A stretch of 64,000 nucleotides of DNA, taken from positions 54,443 through 118,442 of the forward strand of contig JAIJTS010000003.1 in the NCBI GenBank assembly GCA_022732885.1. The letters are read 5' to 3'. Numbering within the stretch: the stretch's first letter is position 1; each line of letters begins with the position of its first letter. The DNA is from Atopobium sp. (GTDB lineage Bacteria > Actinomycetota > Coriobacteriia > Coriobacteriales > Atopobiaceae). The notes beneath the pieces were generated by a model that saw nothing but the letters and a program-made list of their open reading frames with translations, made no database searches and was not told the origin of the DNA. A program made the translations under genes and the position numbers. Below, piece after piece: positions 34,876 through 43,924 of the stretch.

Positions 34876-36873
34876 ATGCGCACCAACGAAGATTTGCACC
34901 AGAATCAAACAGCTCATTCTGAGCACTCATCTAACGCAGGCTCCCTTGCTGGGCAGACCAGAAGGCAATTTCTGAGCAGAAGTGCTCTTGGTCTAGCCGC
35001 TCTTGCAGGTCTTGGCCTTACTGCCTGCCAGACAAAAGGTGGCGCAACTGCTGCTAAGGGAACTGCAAAGAAGGTTGACTCTGTAGACGGCACGTTCCAG
35101 TACGATAAGGTCTTCCCTGTTCTGAATGATAACGATGCCTTTGATGACTCTCTTGTCACCAACCAGCTTAACAGCTTTGTTTGCTTTGCTGGTCAGGGCA
35201 CCGTCTATGTAAAGAGCTCAGAGCCTCAAAGCTTTGGCCTCTTTGTAAACGGTCATCAAGTACCAACTGACAAGCTTGACAGTTCTTCCTGGAACCAGAT
35301 TGATATCTCTGACGTAACCGTTAATGGCGATAACCGCCTGCAGGTCAGCACCGTAAAAGAGACTCAGGCTACCTTTGAGGTCAAGATTGGCTACCCAACC
35401 CTTATTGACGGTACCAAAGACTACGCCAACAATGACAACTTCAAGCTGATTGACCAGATTATCAATGCTGAGATTGCCAACGGCTTTACCTCTGCACAGC
35501 TGGTTGTTACTAGGTACGGCAAAATCATCAAGAAAACCAACTACGGCAACGTCAATTCTTATAACAAAGACGGCTCTCGTATCAAAGACGGCAAGGCTGT
35601 TGACGATAACACCCTCTATGACCTGGCTTCTAACACAAAGATGTATGCCACTAACCTGGCAATTGAAAAACTGGTCACCGACGGGCAACTGGACGTTTCC
35701 AAAAAGGTTCAGGAGTACATTCCAGACTTCAAGGACCAAGAGGGCGATAAAATCCTGGGCAAGAATGACCTTACCATTCGTGAGATTCTTGAGCATCAGG
35801 CTGGATTCCCACCAGATCCTCAGTACCACAACCGCAACTACAACCCAGAGAAGCCAGACGATCCACAGCCAAATGCAAACCAAAAGCTGTACTCCCAGAA
35901 TCGTGACGAGATCCTGCAGAAGATTATTGAGACTCCTCTGCAGTACGTTCCAGGCACTAAGACCGCCTATTCAGACGTAGACTACATGCTTCTTGGTTTT
36001 ATCATCGAGAAGATCACCAATAAGCGCCTTGACCAGTACGTTAAGGAAGCTCTCTACGAGCCTTTGGGACTCAAAAACGTTACGTTCAACCCACTGGACA
36101 ACGGCTTTAAGGCTGATGGAATTGCAGCTACTGAGCTTAACGGAAACACTCGTGACGGCCTGATTACCTTTGACAACATGCGTACCGACACCATTCAAGG
36201 TACCGTCCATGACGAGAAGGCCTACTACGCCATGGGCGGCATCTCTGGTCACGCTGGTTTGTTTGCAAGTGCTTCTGACCTGGCCGTTCTTGTCCAGACT
36301 GTTATGAACCGTGGTGGCTACGGCAATACCATGCTCTTTAGCGAAGACGTTCATGACCAGTTCATCAAGCCAAAGGACACCAGCGTTACCTATGGTTTGG
36401 GCTGGAGGCGTAAGGGTCACATTGGCTACCAGTGGGCCTTCTCGCCAATTGCAAACGCTGCAACCGTTGGACACACTGGCTGGACCGGAACGCTCACTGT
36501 CATTGATGTATACAACAACACCAGCTTGGTGCTGCTCACCAATACTAAGAACTCACCTGTCATTAACAACAAGGTAGATCCTAACGACTTTGTGGGCAAT
36601 CACTTCCTAACCGGTGGCTACGGTGTTGTTTCTACACTGGCATTTGATGGTCTTGACGACGCAAACGCCGAGGGTAACAACGCAAAGCTGATGGACATGG
36701 TTATTGCCAAGTACCAGCTTATTCAGGCAAAGGCAGATTATCAGACTGACCCCGATAAGGCTTCCCTGAAAGCACTGCTTGAAGTCTGTGACCAGAGAAA
36801 AGATTCCAAGGTTATCAAAGACTTCCAAGCAAGCGACTTGTACAAGACCATCTCGCAGTTTGTTGGTAAGTAA
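34876..36873 (+). CDS. Tat-exported lipoprotein serine hydrolase, AmiE/YbbE-like (beta-lactamase fold)
   Basis: The 665-residue protein has a twin-arginine signal TRRQFLSRSALGLAALAGLG ending in lipobox LTAC, a 130-residue N-terminal domain, and then a class C beta-lactamase-type domain. The catalytic motifs are SNTK (about residue 252), YSD (about 364) and GHTG (about 531). In Bacillus, AmiE (YbbE) of this fold removes peptide from MurNAc in the murQ-murR-murP cluster. The divergent position here suggests the same job outside the cell. Esterase or penicillin-binding activity are alternatives. AAGGAGACAAT precedes the ATG. Confidence 0.8.
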   Translation: MRTNEDLHQNQTAHSEHSSNAGSLAGQTRRQFLSRSALGLAALAGLGLTACQTKGGATAAKGTAKKVDSVDGTFQYDKVFPVLNDNDAFDDSLVTNQLNSFVCFAGQGTVYVKSSEPQSFGLFVNGHQVPTDKLDSSSWNQIDISDVTVNGDNRLQVSTVKETQATFEVKIGYPTLIDGTKDYANNDNFKLIDQIINAEIANGFTSAQLVVTRYGKIIKKTNYGNVNSYNKDGSRIKDGKAVDDNTLYDLASNTKMYATNLAIEKLVTDGQLDVSKKVQEYIPDFKDQEGDKILGKNDLTIREILEHQAGFPPDPQYHNRNYNPEKPDDPQPNANQKLYSQNRDEILQKIIETPLQYVPGTKTAYSDVDYMLLGFIIEKITNKRLDQYVKEALYEPLGLKNVTFNPLDNGFKADGIAATELNGNTRDGLITFDNMRTDTIQGTVHDEKAYYAMGGISGHAGLFASASDLAVLVQTVMNRGGYGNTMLFSEDVHDQFIKPKDTSVTYGLGWRRKGHIGYQWAFSPIANAATVGHTGWTGTLTVIDVYNNTSLVLLTNTKNSPVINNKVDPNDFVGNHFLTGGYGVVSTLAFDGLDDANAEGNNAKLMDMVIAKYQLIQAKADYQTDPDKASLKALLEVCDQRKDSKVIKDFQASDLYKTISQFVGK

Positions 36874-36975
36874 AGCTCGTGTAAACAAGCGGTGTTGCAA
36901 GAATAAGCGCTGCGCACAAACGAGGTACCATTCACATCTTGTCTAGCAACGGCCTCTCCTCCGACTAGACACACC

Positions 36976-37013
36976 AAAGCCCGGATGCTATTGCGCGGCA
37001 TCCGGGCTTTTTT
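36976..37013 (+). terminator. Terminator after the AmiE-like gene
   Basis: AGCCCGGATGC / GCATCCGGGCT form an 11-bp stem with a 7-9 nt loop, followed by TTTTT. Confidence 0.93.
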
Positions 37014-37063
37014 GTGCATGTACGGTGGTCCTGCGAGGGCGCGGGCTTCTCGCCAGATGCATC

Positions 37064-37612
37064 TTACAGTGCGGCGAGAAAATCCTCTGCTTGCTGAGCA
37101 ATTGCCTGGTGAACCTCGGGTTCTGGCTCCCAAGTTCCCTCAGTCCAAGCGGTTACAGGAAGCGAGAAGCCATTAAACGGCTCAACTGGCTTAGTGCGCA
37201 GAGCTAAGAACTGCTGCTTTACCACGGCAAGCGATCCTGCAGTCTTGTTTCGGCCGCCGACGCCACTTGCGGTGACAACCTTGCCAGCAATGGCGGTCTC
37301 GGACTTCTTCTGGTAATCGGAGGTAAGCGGACGGCTCAGCCAGTCTAGGATATTCTTAACGGTGCCGGGGATGCTGTAGTTGTACTCAGGGGTAAAGAGC
37401 CACACGCCATCAGCGGCCATAACGGCGTCCCTAACTTTCTGAACACCTTCAGGAGCTGGGAATTCTTCATCCTGATTGAGCAGAGGAACATCCAAGACGT
37501 CAACTACCTCAACCTCCGCCTTGCCCTCAAGTGCCTGAGCGGCAACCTGGCTCAGCTTCTTGTTGAACGAATTTTTACGGCCGGAACCAATGATAAACAC
37601 AATTTTCTTCAT
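37064..37612 (-). CDS. NADPH-dependent FMN reductase / quinone reductase family
   Basis: The 182-residue flavodoxin-like protein starts MKKIVFIIGSGRKNSFNKKL, with GSxRxxSxN-type FMN phosphate binding, and continues TPEYNYSIPGTVKNILDWLSRP, the classic flavin-reductase signature (residues about 74-95). It would reduce quinones or FMN to protect against oxidative stress. It stands alone, converging on the AmiE-like gene. Confidence 0.88.
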   Translation of the reverse strand: MKKIVFIIGSGRKNSFNKKLSQVAAQALEGKAEVEVVDVLDVPLLNQDEEFPAPEGVQKVRDAVMAADGVWLFTPEYNYSIPGTVKNILDWLSRPLTSDYQKKSETAIAGKVVTASGVGGRNKTAGSLAVVKQQFLALRTKPVEPFNGFSLPVTAWTEGTWEPEPEVHQAIAQQAEDFLAAL

Positions 37613-37713
37613 GAGCAGACCTCTCCGTGAGTGCTACGTAAATATAAAATCATGCACGAGCAAATCTGCCCGTACATGATTTGTGTACCCAAATGTTAGT
37701 TCTGTAGTCGTAT

Positions 37714-38259
37714 TTAGCAGAAGTCCGAGAAATTCGCACAGCTTTCAAGCGCTTTTACCACCTGCTCAAGACCTGCGAGGTCTTCCCGGGTAAATCGCGC
37801 TACGCTCGGGCTATCAATGTCCAGCACGCCAACTACCTGGTTATCCTTGAAAATAGGAACAACCACCTCAGAGTTAGAAGCAGAGTCACACGCAATGTGT
37901 CCGGGGAACTGATGCACATCCTCTACCAGCTGACTTGTCTTTGTTGCCGCAGCTGTTCCGCACACTCCTCGACCAAACGGAATGCGAACGCAGGCAACTT
38001 TGCCCTGGAACGGTCCTAGGCGCAACTCGGGAGCACTCGACTCGTGAGCGCTTGAAGCCACGCCCGCGCCCGGAGCCGCACCCGCGTCCGGCTCCACGTC
38101 CGACACCGTAGCATGATCTACCAGGTAGAAGCCTGCCCAGTTAATGTCGTCTAGAGCGTCCCACAAAAGAGCGGCAGCGTTGGACAGCACCGGCAGCCAG
38201 TGGGTATCAACCTCAGCGAGCGAGACAATCTGTTTTGCAAGTAAACCGTAGTCTGTCAT
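37714..38259 (-). CDS. msrC: Free methionine-(R)-sulfoxide reductase (GAF domain)
   Basis: This 181-residue GAF protein has the three conserved cysteines in VACVRIPFGRGVCGTAA (about residues 89-105) and HIACDSASNSEVVVP (about 121-135), plus NWAGFYLVD near the N terminus, as in fRMsr. It reduces free Met-R-sulfoxide using thioredoxin. Odd: a 25-residue Ala/Gly/Ser/Glu insert (about 53-77) separates the first strands. It ends FSDFC. Its start is 2 nt from the preceding glyoxalase-like gene, so the two are a unit. Confidence 0.88.
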   Translation of the reverse strand: MTDYGLLAKQIVSLAEVDTHWLPVLSNAAALLWDALDDINWAGFYLVDHATVSDVEPDAGAAPGAGVASSAHESSAPELRLGPFQGKVACVRIPFGRGVCGTAAATKTSQLVEDVHQFPGHIACDSASNSEVVVPIFKDNQVVGVLDIDSPSVARFTREDLAGLEQVVKALESCANFSDFC

Positions 38260-38261
38260 GG

Positions 38262-38630
38262 TTACTTCTCTGGCAAAATCTCAATCCAGCAGCCATCAGG
38301 GTCTGCAATAAAGTAGAGGCCCATTTTTGGGTTCTCTTTAACGATGCAGCCCATTTCCTCGTGAAGCGCATGGAAGGCGTCAAAATCGTCAACGCGGAAG
38401 GCAATGTGCGTATCTTTTCCGCCGTTATCGTAAGGCTCTACCCAACCACGGTTCCACGTAAGCTCCAGCTCAAAGGGAGACCAATCGTTTACCAAAAACG
38501 TATTGGTCCAAGAACCGTCCTCTGGCCCCTTAACGCGGTCAACGCGAAATCCCAGAGCCTTCTTATAAAACTCGACGGTCTTCTCGCTATCCAAAACATG
38601 AGTGCAGCGGTGAACAAATCGTGCCTGCAT
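38262..38630 (-). CDS. gloA: Glyoxalase I / VOC-family lyase
   Basis: The 122-residue VOC protein keeps four candidate metal ligands: His in VHRCTHVLD, Glu in FELELTW, His in DTHIAFRVDD, and Glu in WIEILPEK at the C terminus. The family detoxifies methylglyoxal as a thiol adduct, but actinobacteria often lack glutathione, so the thiol partner is unknown. It is the first gene of a pair with msrC. ATCCTCCTTTG upstream supplies the ribosome site. Confidence 0.82.
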   Translation of the reverse strand: MQARFVHRCTHVLDSEKTVEFYKKALGFRVDRVKGPEDGSWTNTFLVNDWSPFELELTWNRGWVEPYDNGGKDTHIAFRVDDFDAFHALHEEMGCIVKENPKMGLYFIADPDGCWIEILPEK

Positions 38631-38687
38631 ACATCCTCCTTTGTTGTGCGCTCGGTTGCTGTGCTCGGTAGTGCGCCCTTTTGCGCG

Positions 38688-40481
38688 CTAGTTGAGCTCC
38701 TGCTCAAGCTGGTCAACCAGCTGACCAAAGTACTTGAGCGCAGCGTTAACGGGGTCTGGAGTTGCCATGTCAACGCCAGCGCCGCGAAGCAGCTCGATTG
38801 GGGTCTTGGAGCAACCGCCGGAGAGGTAGCCAATGTAGTCCTTGACCGCAGGCTCGCCCTCGGAAAGGATGCGCTGAGACAGGGCAATAGCTGCCGAGAA
38901 ACCAATGCAGTACTGGTAGACGTAGAAGTTGTAGTAGAAGTGAGGGATACGGGACCACTCCAGCTTAATCTCTTCGTCCAGCTCAATGCCAGGTCCAAAG
39001 TACTCTGCGCAGAGCTTGCCGTAGCGCTCAGAGAGAACCTCGGCGTTCAGAGCCACGCCGTCAGCGTTCATCTGGCTGATGTCACGCTCAAACTCGGCAA
39101 ACATGCACTGACGATAGATGGTGCCACGGAAGCCCTCAAGGAAGTGGTTAAGGATATATGCGTGGCGAGCAGGATCGGTCTCGTGCTCAAGCAGGTAGTG
39201 CGAGAGCAGCGCCTCATTACAGGTAGATGCAACCTCTGCAACAAAGATGGAATACTCAGAGTAGGTAATCTCCTGGTTGTGAGAGGAGAAATACGTGTGC
39301 ATGGAGTGGCCCATCTCGTGGATAAGGGTGTAAACGTCGTCAAGGCCACCCTGGAAGTTAAGGAGCATGACAGGGTTCATACCCTTGCCACCTGCGGAAT
39401 AAGCACCGGAGCGCTTACCTGGAGTCTCGTACACGTCAACCCAACGGCTCTCCAGGCCTTTCTTGACCAGGCCAACGTACTCTTCCCCCATAGGTGCCAG
39501 CGCCTTAACAATAAGGTCGCTAGCCTCCTCGTAGGTGAACTTCATGTCAACGTCGTCGACAAGAGGAGTGTAGACGTCCCAGAAGTGCAGCTTGTCCAGA
39601 CCCATAGCACGTTTACGCAAGTCAACATATTTGTAAAACGCTGAGAAGTTCTGGTGAACGGCGTCAATGAGGTTGTTATAGACCTCAACAGGAATCTCGT
39701 TCTCTGCAAGAGCAGCCTCAAGGGAGCTTGCATACTTTCTAGATGACGAGAAGAACTGCAGGTTCTTGACCTGACTGGTCAGAATTGCAGCGGAAGTGTT
39801 ACGGAACTCACCCAAGCGGCTATAGAGCTGCTTGAATGCGGACTCGCGCAGGACACGGTCAGCATCCATCAGCAGAGGAACAAATGAACCGCTGGTCAGC
39901 TTATGAGTCTTACCCTCAGAGTCAACCGCGTCGTCAAAGGTAAGATCTGCATCACCAAACATGGAGAAGATGTTGGTTGGCTGAGCGGCAAGCTCTCCAG
40001 CGCGTGCCAGCAGCGCTTCTTCTTCAGCAGAAAGGGTGTGCTCACGCTGGTTCAAGATCTTGTTGAGCTTACGACGATAGAACTCAAGAGCTGGAACCTC
40101 TGCATAGAACTTCTCGACAGATTCTGCTGGAATTGCCAGAAGCTCTGCGGCAAACCAAGAAGTTGCCTCGCCAATCTGAGTATATGCACTGGTAGCGTTT
40201 GCAACGTATGCCTGGTACTTGGCTACGCGAGTATCCTCATCACCTTTTCGCTCAGCATAATTGATAATCTTGTAGAGCAAAAGATCCATCTGATCTTCAA
40301 GCTGTAAGAACTCCAGAAGGGCCTGAGCAGAGGTGGAAATCTTTCCCTTGAACGCAAGCAGCTTTGGGCAGTAAGCCTTAAGCTCCTCAAGTCCAGCCTC
40401 ATATGCCTCATCACTAGGGAACATTGAGGACAAATCCCACTTATATTTGCTGTCAATTTCTTCGCGAGACTCGTATGCCAT
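38688..40481 (-). CDS. pepF: Oligoendopeptidase F
   Basis: The 597-residue M3B zinc metallopeptidase has the active-site HEMGHSMHTYFS (about residues 388-399, HExxH with a downstream Glu in SIFVAEVASTCNE). It begins MAYESREEIDSKYKWDLSSM, the typical PepF N terminus. It degrades 7-17-residue peptides in the cytosol. GGAAGGCTC precedes the ATG. It is monocistronic, between the cellobiose operon terminator and the glyoxalase gene. Confidence 0.95.
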   Translation of the reverse strand: MAYESREEIDSKYKWDLSSMFPSDEAYEAGLEELKAYCPKLLAFKGKISTSAQALLEFLQLEDQMDLLLYKIINYAERKGDEDTRVAKYQAYVANATSAYTQIGEATSWFAAELLAIPAESVEKFYAEVPALEFYRRKLNKILNQREHTLSAEEEALLARAGELAAQPTNIFSMFGDADLTFDDAVDSEGKTHKLTSGSFVPLLMDADRVLRESAFKQLYSRLGEFRNTSAAILTSQVKNLQFFSSSRKYASSLEAALAENEIPVEVYNNLIDAVHQNFSAFYKYVDLRKRAMGLDKLHFWDVYTPLVDDVDMKFTYEEASDLIVKALAPMGEEYVGLVKKGLESRWVDVYETPGKRSGAYSAGGKGMNPVMLLNFQGGLDDVYTLIHEMGHSMHTYFSSHNQEITYSEYSIFVAEVASTCNEALLSHYLLEHETDPARHAYILNHFLEGFRGTIYRQCMFAEFERDISQMNADGVALNAEVLSERYGKLCAEYFGPGIELDEEIKLEWSRIPHFYYNFYVYQYCIGFSAAIALSQRILSEGEPAVKDYIGYLSGGCSKTPIELLRGAGVDMATPDPVNAALKYFGQLVDQLEQELN

Positions 40482-40560
40482 GAGCCTTCCTTTCTTGGCT
40501 GGTCAGTATTCACTGGTATTTAGTGTCCCACATACACACCAGTTTCATGCCGATAACAAG

Positions 40561-40598
40561 AAAAAATGAACCCATTTGATACAAATTATCAAACGGGC
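40561..40598 (-). terminator. Terminator of the cellobiose PTS operon
   Basis: CCCGTTTGATA / TATCAAATGGG with a 5-nt loop, then TTCATTTTTT on the minus strand. A 19-bp duplication (GGCTCATTGCTTTTATA) lies just before it at 40597-40633. Confidence 0.8.
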
Positions 40599-40646
40599 TC
40601 ATTGCTTTTATAGGCTCATTGCTTTTACAGCTTATTGAAAACCTTA

Positions 40647-42092
40647 TTACAGTTTTTCTCCGTTGGTTTTAATAACCTGCTGATACCAAGAGAAACTATC
40701 CTTCTTAATACGGCGACCAGTTCCGTTTCCAAGATCATCCTGATCAACGTAGATAAAGCCGTATCTCTTGCTCATCTCCGAAGAAGAGCAGCTCACAATA
40801 TCCAGCGGCGCCCAAGCATAATAGCCGCGTAAATCTACGCCATCACTGATGGCTTCAAGCATCTGTTTGATATGTGCTCTGAAATATTCAACGCGATATG
40901 GATCATGGATTGTTCCATCTTCCTCAAGCTTATCAAAGGCTCCAATGCCATTTTCTGTAATATAAATTGGACACTGATAGCGATCGTAAAAGACGTTAAG
41001 GGCATAACGCAGTCCCACAGGATCAATAGACCAGCCCCAAGGATTTGCGGGAAGATTGGGGTTAGAGAAGTCTTTATCTCCATCCGCAAAGCTCTGAGCA
41101 CTACAAACGCTTGAATAGTAATACGAGAAACTCATGAAGTCCGCGGTATTTGTTAAATCCTCAAGGTCATTCTTGCCAATTTGAATGTCAAACCCATTTT
41201 CTTCAAAGAAGCGCAAAGCATATCTTGGATACTGACCTCTGAGCAACACATCAGAGTAATAAAACTCCATCTGATTATGTCTGTAACAGGCAAGAACATC
41301 CTCAGGATTGCTTGACGATGGATAGTCTGGTCCACCACACAACATCATACCTATCTGAAGATCAGGATAATTTTCATGAGCGTAACGAGTGGCGCGGGCG
41401 CAAGCTACCATTTCATTGTGAACTCCTTGATATTTAGCTTCTGCAAGGTTATCTACCTTATCAGCGCAAATTCCAAGGTGGTTGAAAGACTCAACTGACA
41501 CAAGGTTAATTTGATTGATAAGAATCCACAGCTTAACCCTATTGTGATAACGGTCAAATAAAACCTTGCAGTAGCGTTCAAAAAGATCAATCAATTCACG
41601 AGAGGCCCAACCCTTGTAGTTAAGCGTTAATGCAACTGGCATCTCATAATGAGAGCAGGTAATCATAGGCTCCATGCCGTTAGCAATAACTGCATCAATA
41701 AGCCTGTCATAAAAAGCTAACCCTTCTTCAGAAGGGTTAGCTTCATCTCCCTGAGGAAAAATACGTGACCAGTTAATTGAAGTTCGGAACGTCTTTAAGC
41801 CAAGCTCTGCAAGAAGCTTTAAATCTTCCTCAAAGTTGTGATAGAAATCAATACCCCAACGTTTAGGAAAAATTCTATCGGTTGCTTTAAGAGCTTCTGT
41901 AACTTTCTGAGTAGTCTCTTCTCCGTTGTATTTTTTATCAAGCGGTACATTTGGCTTGTACTCATTAAGGTCACTTACGCAAGGACCCTTGCCACCTTCT
42001 TGCCAGGCGCCCTCCATTTGATTTGCTGCAAAAGCACCGCCCCAAAGAAAATCTTTTGGAAAACTATGTCTTACCTGAGGCGTTACTCCCAT
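40647..42092 (-). CDS. GH1 6-phospho-beta-glucosidase-like protein with Gln at the acid/base position
   Basis: The 481-residue protein begins with FPKDFLWGGAFAANQMEGAW, the GH1 N-terminal signature, and has the nucleophile motif PIYITENGIGAFD (about residues 371-383). The other catalytic motif, usually TFNEIN in 6-phospho-beta-glucosidases, is LINQINLV here (about residue 194): the acid/base Glu is Gln, read from CAA. Plant myrosinases carry the same change and cleave thioglucosides. It follows the PTS genes by a one-base overlap (TAATG type), so its substrate is a PTS-imported 6-phospho-glycoside. Confidence 0.88.
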   Translation of the reverse strand: MGVTPQVRHSFPKDFLWGGAFAANQMEGAWQEGGKGPCVSDLNEYKPNVPLDKKYNGEETTQKVTEALKATDRIFPKRWGIDFYHNFEEDLKLLAELGLKTFRTSINWSRIFPQGDEANPSEEGLAFYDRLIDAVIANGMEPMITCSHYEMPVALTLNYKGWASRELIDLFERYCKVLFDRYHNRVKLWILINQINLVSVESFNHLGICADKVDNLAEAKYQGVHNEMVACARATRYAHENYPDLQIGMMLCGGPDYPSSSNPEDVLACYRHNQMEFYYSDVLLRGQYPRYALRFFEENGFDIQIGKNDLEDLTNTADFMSFSYYYSSVCSAQSFADGDKDFSNPNLPANPWGWSIDPVGLRYALNVFYDRYQCPIYITENGIGAFDKLEEDGTIHDPYRVEYFRAHIKQMLEAISDGVDLRGYYAWAPLDIVSCSSSEMSKRYGFIYVDQDDLGNGTGRRIKKDSFSWYQQVIKTNGEKL

Positions 42093-42439
42093 TAACGCTC
42101 CTCCAACTTTTTAATCCTGTCATCAAACGACTTAAAAACTTGAACGAGCTGTTTAGCGGTAATGATTTCAGAATAAATGACCATAAGCGTATCTTGAGCA
42201 TGAGAAAACAAAAGACTGTACTCCTGCTTTTCTCCTTGAAAAACACCCTGAATGTGATCAGTCTGAACGTGATGGGCTTCAAGAATCTTTGCATCTGCGG
42301 CAGCAATTTTTTCTTCTGCAAGCTCAATATTGCCGGCAGCAATTGCCTCGTAAGCAAGCTTACATTCATTGCGAGCTTCACCAGCAGCAATAAGGATGGT
42401 CATAGCATCCTGAGTAGTCTTATCAATCTCTTCTTCCAT
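42092..42439 (-). CDS. celC: PTS lactose/cellobiose-family EIIA component
   Basis: This 115-residue all-helical protein has ILIAAGEARNECKLAYEAI (about residues 16-34) and the active His in HHVQTDHIQGVFQGEKQEYS (about 56-75), where H62 to 64 sit in the TDxxQ/HxxH context typical of LacF/CelC. It passes phosphate from HPr to EIIB. It overlaps the GH1 start and follows a hairpin-rich gap after celB. Confidence 0.9.
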   Translation of the reverse strand: MEEEIDKTTQDAMTILIAAGEARNECKLAYEAIAAGNIELAEEKIAAADAKILEAHHVQTDHIQGVFQGEKQEYSLLFSHAQDTLMVIYSEIITAKQLVQVFKSFDDRIKKLEER

Positions 42440-42470
42440 ATTAAATCTCTCCCTCTCCCTGATTTGTGTT

Positions 42471-42511
42471 TGAGGTTGCCTGAGGTCACAAGGTAAACAG
42501 CAACCTCAGGC
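42471..42511 (-). promoter_or_regulatory. Alternative hairpins between celB and celC
   Basis: Two mutually exclusive stems overlap: GCCTGAGGT/ACCTCAGGC (42478-42486 with 42503-42511) and GAGGTTGC/GCAACCTC (42472-42479 with 42500-42507). No T tract follows. Intercistronic RNA processing or a translational switch is inferred. Confidence 0.5.
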
Positions 42512-42524
42512 ACAGATTTTGAAT

Positions 42525-43841
42525 TTAGTATGACCAGTCTTCGTCTGAATCAGACTTAGTCTCTGTGGTCTCAGAATGAACAAGCTGCTTATCATACGTT
42601 TTAAAGAATGGCATCCAAATAAGACCAGATACCACAAAGATGATAAGCATCAAAACAATACTTCCTGCAGTTCCACCGGTAAGGAATGTGGCAATTGGGA
42701 ATGGGCAATACCACATGTTAAAGAGCATTGAAGGGATAGCTCCTAATGGAATTACCTTGGTAAATACATACGCAATAAGTGGAAGAACAATACCTTGAAG
42801 CCACATTGGAATCATCATGATTGGGTTCCAAGCAACAACACCAAATACACAAGGCTCATTGATGTTAAAAATTGCTGGAACGAGACAAGCTCGACCAAGT
42901 GCTTTTAGCTGGTTTGATTTAGCGGAGAATGCCATCAAGAGCACAAGGGATAATGTGCAGCCAATACCGCCAATCCAGAGATAACCAGAATAAACAAATG
43001 CATCGGTAAATACAGCCAGATTTGAAGCTGTTGCACTACCTGCAGCTGCAAGAGCACCGTTTGCCTCAGCATTTGCAAGAAGAATTGGAGTAAATACTGG
43101 AGTAAGCACCCAAGTAGAAATACCCATAGAATACAGGAAGCAGAAGAGGAACATTGCAATTACGAGGCCAACTGGCGAATTAACAATACTCTGAAGAGGC
43201 ATAAAGCAGTTAACAACAAGCTGATACAGATTGAGGTTTAGGAACTTTGGATCGGTAAGAATCCAACCAAAAACTGTTACGATGCCAATTGGCAGCATAG
43301 AGTTAAACCAGTCTTTTACAAAATCAGGAATTACAGAGTCCTCTTTAAAGAATGAGAAGTCGGCAAATTTATTGAGAACTGCTGCAGATATAAGGCCGGC
43401 AACAATGGCCAAGAACATTCCGCCAGCACCGAAGCCACCAATATTAGAAATACGGAACCAGGTTGACTCACCTGCTGCAATCATTGCTGCTTGATCAGCC
43501 ACAAACTGTGGATTTAAAGAAATCAAGAACAAAATAACACCAGCAATACCCGCATTAATCGCAGAGCGTTTGTGATTTTTAAGCGTTAACAGATTGTAAG
43601 GAATCAAAAATGCAACAATGAGGCCAACGATGCCAAAGGTCCAACCATAAGGTGTCCAGAAGTTTGGCCACCACTTAAAATAATTCTGAGGAATTGTAAG
43701 CAGACTAAAAATTGAACCCAAAAAAATAAGTGGCAGTGTCTGCAATACAGAATTCTTAATGGTAAGAATCCAAGGATTTTGAACAATTTTGTTGACTGTT
43801 GGTGAGAAGCTCGTTTGGAGCCAATCAATAAGCTTGTTCAT
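42525..43841 (-). CDS. celB: PTS cellobiose-family EIIC permease
   Basis: The 438-residue membrane protein starts MNKLIDWLQTSFSPTVNKIV, has about ten spans, and keeps the FNINEPCVFGVVAWNPIMMI motif (about residues 313-332) of the lactose/cellobiose EIIC family, which is involved in sugar binding. It is followed by celC after an 85-bp hairpin gap and preceded by celA. The sugar is probably a beta-glucoside. Confidence 0.93.
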   Translation of the reverse strand: MNKLIDWLQTSFSPTVNKIVQNPWILTIKNSVLQTLPLIFLGSIFSLLTIPQNYFKWWPNFWTPYGWTFGIVGLIVAFLIPYNLLTLKNHKRSAINAGIAGVILFLISLNPQFVADQAAMIAAGESTWFRISNIGGFGAGGMFLAIVAGLISAAVLNKFADFSFFKEDSVIPDFVKDWFNSMLPIGIVTVFGWILTDPKFLNLNLYQLVVNCFMPLQSIVNSPVGLVIAMFLFCFLYSMGISTWVLTPVFTPILLANAEANGALAAAGSATASNLAVFTDAFVYSGYLWIGGIGCTLSLVLLMAFSAKSNQLKALGRACLVPAIFNINEPCVFGVVAWNPIMMIPMWLQGIVLPLIAYVFTKVIPLGAIPSMLFNMWYCPFPIATFLTGGTAGSIVLMLIIFVVSGLIWMPFFKTYDKQLVHSETTETKSDSDEDWSY

Positions 43842-43924
43842 ACTTTTAATCTCCTTATCAACGTGTTACTAACAAAATCTTGCATAAATAATTTGATTAA
43901 CAGATAGTTCAGTTCATCATCAGA

